A stretch of DNA of 64,000 bases from Serpula lacrymans var. lacrymans S7.9 (taxonomy: Eukaryota; Basidiomycota; Agaricomycetes; Boletales; Serpulaceae): the NCBI RefSeq assembly GCF_000218685.1, contig NW_006763301.1:124001-188000 (forward strand), given 5' to 3'. The translations under genes and the position numbers were made by a program. The notes under the pieces are model-generated. The model did no database searches and was not told where the DNA came from. It was given only the letters and a program-made list of their open reading frames with translations. This document shows positions 25,752 to 36,338 of the stretch, piece by piece (position 1 is the first letter of the stretch; every line of letters starts with the position of its first letter).

Positions 25752-27600
25752 GACGATAAGTATATTGGTTCTGAGGATACCGATGTTGTACTTGCGACTT
25801 CGTGTTTCTTTAGTCGTGGGTAGCCTATTCATGACGATAAATATAAAAGCCTGATTCTCCGTCATATTCCTGTTGACCTCGTAGTACGTGTTATAGACAG
25901 CTGTTAATACCACTTATTATTATAATAGCTTAGATTGATATATATATATATATTCACCTGTATGTATTTGCAACAGCGAATTCGAAGAGAAGAAAACCAG
26001 ATCCTGTTACCAACTGATGGAAGCCTCCCAAACTGCAACAATCTGAAAACGGGCAGTGGAACTAGAAAAAAGATAAAGACAGGTATGGCAATGGCCGGGT
26101 GAGTCGCACAGAACCTTGCTAGATGCTTCGGTGGAGATGGGCTTAGTGACGCTGAACAATCATTTTACCGAATGAATAGAGCTACACGGTGAACTTGAAA
26201 CAGGAGATGGCAGGCTGTCAAAGCCAACGAGCACACGCGCCTACTAAGTTATGTGCTAACTTGCTGGACATAACTCGAGCACCATTTTGTTTGAAACAGT
26301 GACCTATTTATACATGTGAGAATGCTCAGCGAAAGTGGATCAAAATGGCACATGCCAGAAAAGGCGGACAGTGCGTGGACAAGGACACTAGCGCTCCAGA
26401 CTGGAGTCACTACTTCCGACTCGCATCAAGGAGGAAACCGTAAGGTGCTTATACTTGTACCGTTGGACGGTTGGTATAAGCGTGCGTGTGGAAAGACGCC
26501 AAGTACATTTCGAGCGATAGACTATATTATGAAGAAACAGATACTGACCACGAATTTAAACAGAGTGGAAGACGTCCTATGATACAACAAAGTGAGTACT
26601 TGGAAGATGGGTCATCTTATCAAAAACCGTACCGATAGACTGCTATTAACTGAGAAAAAGCTTGTGATCGGTTAGCGCTGGTTAGCAATGACACCACAGG
26701 CGTCCAGATTTAGTAAGAAGCCGAAGCCTATTGGTCGTAGCGTGGTGCGACAATTGATGTTGATGGCGATTTCTAATACCACTCCTGCATCATTATGCCA
26801 GCCACATGAGCGTAGTATGGCGAATAAAAAAGAATTAAGAGCCGACAAAGCAGAAATAAAAAAAATAAAGGCTACATAGCAGCTGGCGGCAGATAGCAGC
26901 CAGGCAGTAGAGCGACCTCGATCGTGAGAATGGATGGGACCATTGTCACACATGTCACATAGGGATACATACTCCGACCTCCGAAGCGTCATCCACTATG
27001 TTTTTGAATGTCACAGGCCTAGAGGTTTGTGATTGAATATAAATCGAATATCCTTCTAGAACCAAATAAATGCAGAAGCCGCCCGCCGCATCATGCCCTC
27101 TTCCCATGGACAGTCTCACCACAAAGCTGTTACAGTAGATAGATAACTAGAGTCGTCGTATGACAAAGAGTTGAGATCTTTATGTCTGACAGGGACGTTA
27201 TAAAATGGACGGTCGGAACACACTCGGAGCACTAGTCAAGATAACGATCGACCGTGCGCATGATACCGTACTTAGCGTAGTGAGGTAACGTGATATCCGA
27301 CCAGAGCTTCCTTTGCAGGACACCTCAGGCCGATACCCATCTTTGGGTTCGTCTGTCCTCTCCCTGCGATTGTAGATATCTTTCAGTGTACAATTCGTGT
27401 CCCTAATCATAGCCAAAGAAAAGCGTATGAAAAAAAGTTATATCACCAGCACTTGAAAATAAAATACAGTTCACGAAACGAACAAAACAACATAGTTGTC
27501 AGTGTGAATATTACCTAATATGGGTATCAGACGTATTGGAAGTTTTTTCAAATATTAGGTTATGCCTTTTGTTTGGACGTCCAAAGCCGAGCCAAATAGG
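25752..27600. other. Gene-poor region
   Basis: No gene recognised in 1.8 kb. A short TA dinucleotide run lies at 25939-25953. Frames at 26316-26582 and 26688-26879 are isolated and lack family similarity. The right part belongs to the promoter of the following gene. Confidence 0.5.
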
Positions 27601-27834
27601 GATAAGAGGGCGCGAATTTGTTGACAACCGTATCTCTTTCTCTCTCTCTTTCTCCTCTCTGCCCTTGCGCTTTAGGTTGCGTATCACGCACTTTCCCTCT
27701 CTCTTGTCAATTTTACAGCTTTTTCATGTTCGTATTGTTTCCATTCTATCATCTGTTTTTCTTTGTCGCGTTTTTTGTGTTGTTGACTGACTTTCCCGTT
27801 TCTTTTTCACAGCACATACGCATTTTTTGCCATA
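27601..27834 (+). promoter_or_regulatory. Pyrimidine-rich promoter/leader of the Ala/Glu/Pro-rich gene
   Basis: The + strand holds a dense C/T tract (tctctttctctctctcttt near 27630), then T-rich sequence up to the ATG at 27835. Tracts like this often precede start sites of strongly transcribed basidiomycete genes. High expression is inferred from this only. Confidence 0.5.
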
Positions 27835-29053
27835 ATGTCTGCTACTGAAGCTACCATCGCTCCCGCCGCTGAGGAAGTCAAGGCTGTTGAGACCCCTGCT
27901 CCTGCCGTCGAGTCGCCTGCCGTTGAGCCAGCAGCTGAGGAAGCTGCTCCTGCTCCAGTAAGCCAGCTTTCCTTCTTACAACGAACGTTGCTCACAATGT
28001 ATTACAGGAAGCTGCTCAGGAAGAGGCCAAGGTTGAGGTATTTGATTTTTCATCACATTCCGGACGTCGCAGATGCTAAATTATCTTTTCATTTTCAGGA
28101 ACCTGCTGCTGAAGCTACAGCCACTGAGCCTGCTGCTGAAACTCCTGCTGCTGAGGAAACCGCAAAGGAAGAAGCCAAGCCCGTAAGGAGAATATATTAT
28201 ATATCATTCAATTTTCTCATTTGTCTTTTCAGGAAGCTGCCGCTGCTGAGACTCCCAAGAAAGAGGAGCGACCCAAGAGCCCCGGTTTGCTTGCCAAACT
28301 CCTTGCGCCCTTCAAGGATGGTAAGGCGAAGGTTGAGAAAAAGGTGAAGGCTCCCAAGAGCCCTAAGAAAGAGAAGAAGAAAGAAGAGATTGAGGCAAGT
28401 TTTGTTTACTGAGTTGTGAGCATAATCTGATGTGTTGTTATTCCTACTTAGGCTCCTGCCGCTGCTCCTACTTCCGAGGAGCCTGCGAAGGAAGAGGTTG
28501 CAGCGGAGACCAAAGTTGATGAGGCTCCTGCCGCTGAGCCTGCCAAGCCCGAGGAGGCGGCTGAACCCGTGAAAGAGACGTAAGTTGATCGCTCGGATGG
28601 TGATGTGTGTATGGAGATTGATAATTGCTATAGGGAAACCGCTGCTGAAGCTGCTGCCCCTGAGCCTACTGCCGAGGCTACGCCTGCTGCTGATGAGCCT
28701 AAAGAGGAAAAGGTATGCGCTGCTTGCAATGAGACCGACGATCACATTACTTACCATGATCCTTCCTTCAGAAGGACGAGAAGAAGGAGAAAGACCGGGT
28801 CAAAATCAGCCGTCGTCTTTCTGCACGTGTTGGTGACTTCTTCAAGCCCAAGCCCAAGCACGAGGTTTCTACACCTGCTAAGGTCGATGAGCACCCACCC
28901 AAGATTGATGAGCCTGCCCCAGTAGCACCTCTTGAAAACCCAGCATCGGAAGATGAGACCGCTGCTCCAGCACCTGAGGCGTCTCCCGCTCCTGCTGAGG
29001 AGCAACCTATTGAGCCTCCGGTCGCTGCACCTGTTGTTGCTGCCGCAGCTTAA
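27835..29053 (+). CDS. Ala/Glu/Pro-rich disordered protein of unknown function
   Basis: Seven exons (27835-27957, 28008-28037, 28099-28182, 28233-28394, 28452-28579, 28634-28712, 28772-29053) give 295 aa made mostly of Ala, Glu, Pro and Lys in degenerate EEAAPAP/AAETPAAE repeats. Two conserved-looking islands break the repeat: KSPGLLAKLLAPFKDGKAK followed by a Lys-rich stretch, and VKISRRLSARVGDFFKPKPK. Exons 2, 3 and 4 are whole codons long and begin with Glu-Ala or Glu-Pro after the splice, so skipping any of them would keep the frame. The fourth intron starts with GC (GAG|gcaagt), not GT. No enzyme domain, signal peptide or membrane helix is visible. Similar proteins occur in other agaricomycetes to my knowledge, without assigned function. 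Confidence 0.75.
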
Positions 29054-29600
29054 TTGTATCACTGCTTGGATCTTGGATCTAGGGTTTTTTTAATCTCTTA
29101 TGACCGACACGAGCTCATTTCTTTTATTATCTTTGGTACCAAGTGTGTGAACACCTTCGCCACCGCGCTTTCTCTTTCAGCGGATTGTCTGTCCTCGATT
29201 ACCCCACTTATGATTTCTGCATACTTTACTCATTGGATCTGGTTTCGCGGTTGCTTTCACTTTCATGACCCATCTCACTACGATTGGCCTGATCCGTTTC
29301 TTATCACTTAATCTTACGATCCATTTGATCAACAATACCCCCATACTTTCTTTTGGTCGGATCGGTATTCATGTCATTAAGTCTTTCTTGTAATCATTTA
29401 TCTGGAAAGGACTACGATGCATATGAGTACTTCGCGCATGTGTTAGTGGAAATGTCACCAAGCTTCTTGGCAGCATTGTGTTGGTGGTGGTAATTAGTCA
29501 CCCGGAAATGACTCTTATTGACTCGGCGTACGGTGCTGGGCATGATGCTTCTGAATCTGGTATAGATTGAAACTGAACGGTAATATCTCTGCCTCCCAAC
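29054..29600. other. Intergenic region
   Basis: Holds the 3' end of the Ala/Glu/Pro-rich gene and the promoter of the eIF2B-epsilon gene. No gene or repeat seen. Confidence 0.5.
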
Positions 29601-32500
29601 ATGGCTCCAAAGTCTGCTGGAAAGGAAAACCTTATGCATGAAGAGGATGAAGTCCTGCAGGCTGTCATTCTTGCAGACAGCTTCAATAAACGATTTAAAC
29701 CTCTTACCACGCATAGACCGAGGGTAAGGTCTATCAAGGTCGCTTCCCTTCATTTATCTCATTTGTTTATTCGACATAGTGCCTTCTACCGATCTGCAAT
29801 GCTCCTATGTTGGATTGGACTTTTGAAAGTCTAGCGCTTGCAGGAGTCCAAGAGATTTTTGTGATTTGCCGGTCCCATGCTGATCTTGTCAAAGCAGCCA
29901 TAAAGTGAGGACAGTCCTCTTGTCCAATTCTTTCACATGTCTAATCGCTGCTGCACACACTATTCAGAAGCTCGAAATGGTCTAAACCCAACACTGGGCT
30001 GAAAATCGTGCCTATCGTGACAGCGAAAGAGACGTTTTCTCCGGGCGATGCGATGCGGGATATCTACACTCATGGGATCATCACTTCTGATTTCGTCCTC
30101 GTCACAGGTGATTTGGTGAGCAATATTCGAATCGACGAAGTTGTGAGAGCACACAAAGAGAGGAGGAAGACGAATAAAGACGCGATCATGACGATGGTGG
30201 TGAAAGAGAGTGGGGCCAACCATCGGACGAGGTGAGTTATTCTCTCTCTTCGCCTTTTGTATGTTCGAAGGCGATAGGTGACAGAGTTCTGACCAATCGT
30301 TGAAACAGATCGAAAGGAGATTCATCGATATTCGTATTGGACGCAGAAACATCAGAGTGCCTGCACTATGAGCCTGTCATTGGTTATCCTCCCAAGACGC
30401 ATGCTAGCATTCCTCGAGAAATCCTAGAAGAACATCCCGAGATAGAGATTCGCAACGATTTCATAGACTGCTCTATTGATATATGCTCCGTCGAAGTATG
30501 TTTTTCTTTCTTTATGCATTGGTATACATGTTTGATTGACCACTCTCTTTTTGCACAGGTACCTTCGTTGTTCCAGGATAACTTCGACTATGCTGATATA
30601 CGGAGGGATTTTGTGCATGGCGTCCTCACTTCCGATCTGCTCATGAAAAATATCTATTGCTATATAGCTAAAGAGGGCTACGCTGCTCGTGTTAAGGATA
30701 CAAAAAGTTATGCTTCTGTCAGGTGTGTATGTGTAGTCATCAACAGTATGTTCAAACTTTGAACCATCTTCACAGCAAGGATATATTGGCGCGATGGACA
30801 TTCCCTCTAGTACCTGACGATGACCATCCAGCCGGACACAATTACGAACATCTTCGAGGTAACAAGTACATTGCTAGAGACAATACTGTGTCCCTTTCCC
30901 GGTAATTATCCGTTCCTTCAATTTTGTGTCCCTATAAACGATGCTTATTCCTACTGTTCACAAGTACTTGCAAGATCGGGAATAACGTTTTGATTGGTTC
31001 ACACTCCCAGATTGCCGACAATGCACAAGTTTTAGCCTCTGTGCTTGGCCAGCGATGCAAGATTGGCGCAGGTAGTGTCGTTCGTGATTCGTATCTCTTT
31101 GACGGTGTGACGATAGGCCCAAATTGCGTGATCGAGAGCAGTATTGTGGGCGCGGGGGTACACATCAAAGAGCAAAGTCAAGTGGAGAGAGGGTGTCTGA
31201 TTGGTGACGGAGTGGTTGTGGGACCCCGTGCAACACTGATGCCTTTCGAAAGGTTGTCGCGAAAACGATCCATAGAGAGCGATGAGGAAGACGACGAAGA
31301 TGGTGAAGACGAGGACGATGAAGATGAAGCAGACGATGAAGGCGAAGAGGACGATGACGATGACGATGAGGACGACGTAGACTCTGACTTAGAAGAGGTT
31401 GAAGCCAGTAAGTTATCGTGTTCACGTAACAGAAAATCTCACCTGACCTTCCCTAAGACCAGGATCCGGATTCTTTGGAATACCTTGGAAAGGATAACAA
31501 TGCTGTCATATGGCCGAGGGTTTCGTTGGACGAAGACGAAGACGTGGATGAACTCGAGGGTGCAGATAACCAAAGGCTCATGCGCATAGGTTTGTATAAT
31601 TTTATCCCTTCGATATTCACTCGCGTTCAACGTTGGTTACTAGGAGATTCTGCATCGGATCTAGAACTCTCAGACCTAGGATCTGAATCTTCGGATTCCG
31701 AGTCGGATTCGGAGTCCTCCTCCTCGGATGATGATTTCGGTGGTTCTAACCCCTCGTCCTCCGTGACTTCCTTACCTCTCAGCACCCCCACGAATTTAGT
31801 AGCGCAGGCTGACACGGCTGCTGAGCTTGAGTTCATAAGCGAGGTAACGCAATCTCTGGAACGGGCCTTCGCGGAAGGGCATTCTGTTGATAATGCGGCG
31901 GTGGAACTGAAGACTCTCCGAATGGCCAGCAATGTGCCCCTGCGCCGTGTACGAGAGGCGGTTGTGGCTTCGATTGTAGAGCGAATCAAAATAGAAGAGT
32001 CTGGTGCGCCCCAACGACAGGAAATCGGCAGCGTCATCGATAGATGGGGAGGACTTATTGACAAAATTGGAGGAGTGGATGCTGTAGAGACCGTTGAGGT
32101 GCTTCAGGTCTGCATCATTCTCTTGGCTGCCTTGTGTATTTTTGTGTCACACATTTATTCATAGGCTCATTGCGCAACATCAATACGCTTGCCATTGTTT
32201 GGTCAAATACTCGCTGCTTTATATCATCATGATATTGTCGAAGAAGATGATATCCGAAAATGGCATTCATCGCCTTCTTCACAAGGAGAGGGAATCAAGT
32301 CTGCTGCTACCCGGGAAAATTACTTGAAGTGCTGGACTACCGGTGCCCATATGATACAACAGTTCGATGAACAAGAAAGTGATGAAGAAAGCGAAGGCAG
32401 TAGCAGTAAAGAGGGTAGCGAAGAAGAAGAAAGCGAGGAAGACGATGAAGGCGATGAGGAAGATGATGAAGATGAAGGAGATGAAAGTAGCGAGTCGTGA
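29601..32500 (+). CDS. GCD6: Translation initiation factor eIF2B subunit epsilon
   Basis: Catalytic subunit of the guanine nucleotide exchange factor that reloads eIF2 with GTP; the target of the integrated stress response. Ten exons (29601-29723, 29780-29904, 29968-30231, 30309-30495, 30559-30722, 30776-30901, 30965-31407, 31458-31589, 31644-32107, 32165-32500) give 787 aa. Residues 20-230 are the nucleotidyltransferase-like domain (LQAVILADSFNKRFKPLT, LPICNAPMLDWTFESLA). Residues 330-430 form the left-handed beta-helix of hexapeptide repeats (CKIGNNVLIG, CVIESSIVGAGVHI). The W2 catalytic HEAT domain lies at about 583-744. Two long Asp/Glu runs stand out, one directly after the beta-helix (about 435-477) and one as the final 40 residues, beyond the usual end of W2. 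Confidence 0.93.
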
Positions 32501-32620
32501 GTATCATAGGACCGAAGCTTGAAGTCCATGATGTATCACTAGAATAATATCATTTGAATAGGTGACCTATTCAATGTCTTGCACTCAAGCCATTTAAGCC
32601 AAGAGTGTCCATCCTTCACG

Positions 32621-33069
32621 CTAGTACTTGAGTATAATGTAGAGAGCTGCAATAGATGAGATGAGCAAGTTTGAAAGGAAATCCGGCTCGTAACAAACCA
32701 TGAATGATTCCAGGGCTGTCAATAAACTGTGTCAGCAAAATCAGGGTGTCTTCAGAGAATGACCAATACTTACAGCCAGCCGAGACATGTAAGCAGGATG
32801 TTGATCAACTGGAATGGAGTGCGTTAGGAGCTGGGAATTAGGAATATGAAAATAAACGCACTAGGTCGGCGCCACAACCTCTTTCGAAGAAAACTCCTAG
32901 TGGTGGGAGAATGAAAGCAAGACTGAGGTAGGGTAAGTGAGGGTAAAAAAAAACTGGTCCACGTAGTAAGCTTACATGATCTGCAAGCATGATGGATATC
33001 GATGAGCTCGTTGCTGAAGAATATTTGTGAGATGCGAACCTTGCAAATATCTGAAGCTGTGAATGCCAT
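32621..33069 (-). CDS. PMP3: Plasma membrane proteolipid 3 (PMP3/RCI2 family, 57 aa)
   Basis: Tiny two-helix plasma-membrane protein that modulates membrane potential and salt tolerance in yeast. Six exons on the minus strand: 33040-33069, 32976-32980, 32862-32922, 32774-32808, 32699-32715 and 32621-32646. The product opens MAFTASDICKIILAFILPPL, continues GVFFERGCGADLLINILL and ends PGIIHALYIILKY, an almost canonical PMP3. The second exon is only five bases (ATCAT); it supplies the conserved Ile-Ile and sets the frame, with ag before it and gtaag after it. Exons 5 and 6 are 17 and 26 nt. Any single longer intron breaks the frame in the first helix. A perfect CRE-like site lies upstream at 33177. 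Confidence 0.93.
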
Positions 33070-33176
33070 GTTTACAGGGAAAAAGACAAGAAGTGGTCAA
33101 TACAAGGTATGGTGGTTACTTGCCTTGAGGACCACGCAGTCCTTCCGACTTTATACTAGAACCAGCATAGTTCTAG

Positions 33177-33184
33177 TGACGTCA
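33177..33184. promoter_or_regulatory. CRE/ATF-type palindrome TGACGTCA
   Basis: A perfect eight-base TGACGTCA site lies 108 bp upstream of the PMP3 ATG and 160 bp upstream of the formamidase ATG, in the divergent gap between them. Fungal ATF/CREB bZIP factors bind this sequence in stress-regulated genes. A role here is inferred. Confidence 0.4.
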
Positions 33185-33343
33185 GGGCATGCTTGGAAGA
33201 TGTTACGTAACTACTAATGAGTTTTTGGGGTCAGCCGATTCCACGATGACTGGAACTCCACACGGTAAGGAACAGTGGCCTCTGTGGGTCCATGACACCC
33301 TCAGTGATCACATTCTGACATATCTTCGTACCAAGAACGCAGC

Positions 33344-34311
33344 ATGGATCCTGTCTCAGTACACTCATTTCTCGACATACCATACATACCATCGGATCCT
33401 ACTTCATACCAACAATTCGATCTATACCTGCCTGTCAGTCCCTCCAGGGGGACTGTGCATGCCAAGGACATAGATAACGCACCGCCTTTAATTTGTTTTG
33501 TGCATGGAGGGGCATGGAGAAGGTCAGTTGCTGTTTTGCGAACTCATCGCCATACCTAACTTGCCCATCCTTCCCCCACTGCATCAGCGAAGATAAAGCT
33601 GACCATGCAGAACTTGGCCGTAACATAGCCACTTACACAGGTTTTCCTTTGGCAATTCCGAATTATCGGCTTTCACCTCGAGAGCCCACCAAAGATAATT
33701 ATCTTCATCATCCGCAGCATGCTCAAGACATCTTGCAATTTCTCGAATTTATTGTGCAAGAGTGGAAGGGCCCACGGCCGTACGACGGTCTGTTGCCCTA
33801 TGATCCAAAAAGAATATACCTTATCGGACACAGCTGTTCTGCTCATATGCTGTCCTCCATACTCTTGGACTCCCAAATTGAGGATTTGACTCCTTCGACT
33901 GGTCTTTTTAACGCAGTGCAAGCTGTCATATTCTCCGAGGGTATATACGATATCGACTTCTTGCTGTCTAGCTTTCCCAATTATCGGGATTGGTTCATAG
34001 AAGCAGCATTTGGCCAGAAACCCTCTTACCCAGACGTCTCCGCGTTAACCATGAGTTTGAGGCCTTCTGAAGTCTTCATACGATGGCTCGTCATACACTC
34101 GGAAGGAGACACACTTGTCGACGTTCGTCAGAGTGCTGGTATGTACGAACACCTCTGCAAGCAGTACAATAGTAGGGGGCTTCGCTCGTCAGCGTATGTG
34201 GCGAAGAATTTCGATCACCTTAAGGAAGGGCATAACGAGATCCTCAAGGGTCACGATTATGTCAAGATTGCGGGCGCGTTTATCGTGGGGGATTCTTCTA
34301 GGTCCATATAG
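33344..34311 (+). CDS. BNA7: Kynurenine formamidase (alpha/beta hydrolase)
   Basis: Hydrolyses N-formylkynurenine to kynurenine and formate, step two of tryptophan degradation to NAD. Two exons (33344-33522 and 33588-34311) give 300 aa. The oxyanion motif HGGAWR is rebuilt across the intron, YRLSP follows, the nucleophile elbow is IGHSCSAHM, the acid is probably in HSEGDTLVD and the base in EGHNEI. The elbow reads G-x-S-x-S, not the usual G-x-S-x-G. The call is strengthened by the neighbours: kynureninase ends 67 bp downstream, convergent, and kynurenine monooxygenase follows. A related carbamoyl or arylformamidase-like esterase is the main alternative. The ATG was chosen because MDPVSVHSFLDIPY directly precedes the hydrolase core. 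Confidence 0.88.
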
Positions 34312-34378
34312 TGTGCGCTGCTAGTATTACATCGGCTAAAAATCACAAAAATACTTGGACCAATAAGTATTGATATGG

Positions 34379-36216
34379 TCATGTACTTGTATTTAATTCT
34401 TCGAGTGCCCTTTCTAAGCCATGTGCTGCTCTGTCAATATCGCCCATAGTGTTATAAAGAGGGGCGATGGTCAAGCGAATAACATCAGGTTCCCTTTTAT
34501 CACCGACCACGCCCTCTTCTAATAATCTGTCAAACACCTTGCCCATAGCGCCCGATCCAGTTGGCAGAAATAGGAGTGATAGCTGAGCACCCCGTGATTC
34601 AGGATCACTCGGCGTGATGACCGCGAAGCCAAATCTTTGCGGCTGAGAATTCTGGCCGTCCCGGTTCTTATCGTTCGTCGCGGAAGGATATCTTGCGGAA
34701 ACCTCATGTACGGGTACGTAGAACTTGGATTTTTCAAGTTCTCCCTCTAGATGTAGGGTCAACGACTCAGATCTCTTTCGCAGAAGGTCCATCGAGCCAA
34801 CTCTCTTGAAGGCCTGGAGAGAGCCGAGGAGAGAGACGATATTAAGGACGGAGGGGTTGGACTGCTGATAGCCTTGGGCGCCCGGGATGGCGTTAAATAA
34901 AGGAGGCATGGAAAAGCGCGTGGAAGGGTCGTGGCCCCACCAGCCTGCATATCTATCATGACCAAATGATGGAAAATTCCACGGTGAGATATGAAGCAAG
35001 AGTATCAGACAAAGACATACTGCGGAGGCCTGGTGTTATTCCATTTTTCGTGAATGAATAGCCCAGCTATCCCTCCGGGACCGGAGTTCAGATATTTATA
35101 TGAACACCAGACAGCAAAGTCGACGTCCCACTCGTGAAGAGCCATGGGAACGTTCCCAACAGCGTGAGCAAGGTCCCAGCCACAAATACAGCCCTATAAC
35201 ATGCTGCCTTTAGCAGCAGAAAGAGGATAAATTCCAGAAAACGAAAACAAAGAATATTTTTAAAGAAGCGGAACGCATTCCTCGCGTCACATGCGATGGA
35301 CGTCCGTATATATACGTAAAGGCTACTGGCAAACGCACCTGTTCCTTAGCTGCCTTCGTGATGGCTTGCATGGGAAACCATTGGCCAGTATAGTATTGCA
35401 CGCCGCTGAAGATGACAAGGGCGATGGAATTGCCTTGTTTGGTAATGAGGTCTATAATATCGCTTTCGCGAAGAGTGAATTCGCCTGTGCGAGGGGCAAG
35501 TTCGATAATGGCGTCGGTTGGATCATATCCGTGCAAGACCGCTTGGGACGCAAATGCATACTAGTGACAATTTTTGAGTGTGTCATTGGGGGACCTACCT
35601 AGATGCTCGGAGGTGTAAGGCTTACCTGATCTGATGGGAATGCCTTGGCTTCACACAAGATCTTGTATCGGTCGGGTGTGGGTTTGTAGAAAGCCGACAG
35701 CATAAGATGGAGATTCGCTGTCAGGGTACTCATGCACGCCACTTCCTTTTCCTTGGCACCTAGAGGGGACAAAGTAGATACCTTACAGGTTCCACGGAGA
35801 TGGATTGGTTATATGATCGAAGGACTGACCGACTATTTCAGCGAGAAGTGGGGTAACGGTGTCGGCAATGTTCAGCCACTCTCTTCCGTGAGGATGTGAG
35901 AAATGACCTTCTACAGCGCTGTACGGTATGATGAGGTGGTGCATTGTGGCTGAGCCGAGTTGGGGGAGCATACCGTGTTCGCCATACTTTGAGTTCGTCG
36001 TTGATAAGTTTTTCCGACTGTTTTGAGAGCGGTCCAAGGGAATTTCCACAGAGGTAGGCACAAGAGTCGTCAGCTGTGATAGATTAGAAGAAAGAGTTGA
36101 AGCATGGGTGGTGGATTACCTGTTGTTTCTGGCAGACGGGTCGCGCCAATGTCTGTGTTTGTTGGGATGGCAAAGTCATCTAGTAAGGGGGTGGAGAGAT
36201 CCTCAAGTGCGCCCAT
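34379..36216 (-). CDS. BNA5: Kynureninase (PLP-dependent)
   Basis: Cleaves 3-hydroxykynurenine to 3-hydroxyanthranilate plus alanine. Seven exons on the minus strand (36120-36216, 35974-36073, 35830-35918, 35626-35759, 35339-35560, 35021-35193, 34379-34952) give 462 aa, normal for the family. Visible landmarks are [48 protein letters not shown], the PLP lysine in [12 protein letters not shown], and the substrate-site motif YAGWWGHDP, which is restored across the last intron. [14 protein letters not shown] follows. The gene is divergent from kynurenine monooxygenase, with 122 bp between start codons, and its 3' end meets that of the formamidase. Confidence 0.96.
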
Positions 36217-36338
36217 GGAAAGTGTCGAGATTGAATGAAGAGGTAAGCGTTGAATGAGTCCGATCTGAGATCGATCTCGCCGCGGCTGGCCAATTAGGCG
36301 AGCCCGACCAGCCCCGGTTCAAGTCAGTCTTGCTCAAC
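36217..36338. promoter_or_regulatory. 122-bp bidirectional promoter of kynureninase and kynurenine monooxygenase
   Basis: The whole space between the two divergent ATGs. It contains a CCAAT box at 36290-36294 and two overlapping inverted repeats: CGATCT-G-AGATCG at 36261-36273 and the perfect palindrome GAGATCGATCTC at 36267-36278. They are the best candidate for a shared regulator site. No known fungal factor is claimed for them. Confidence 0.6.
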
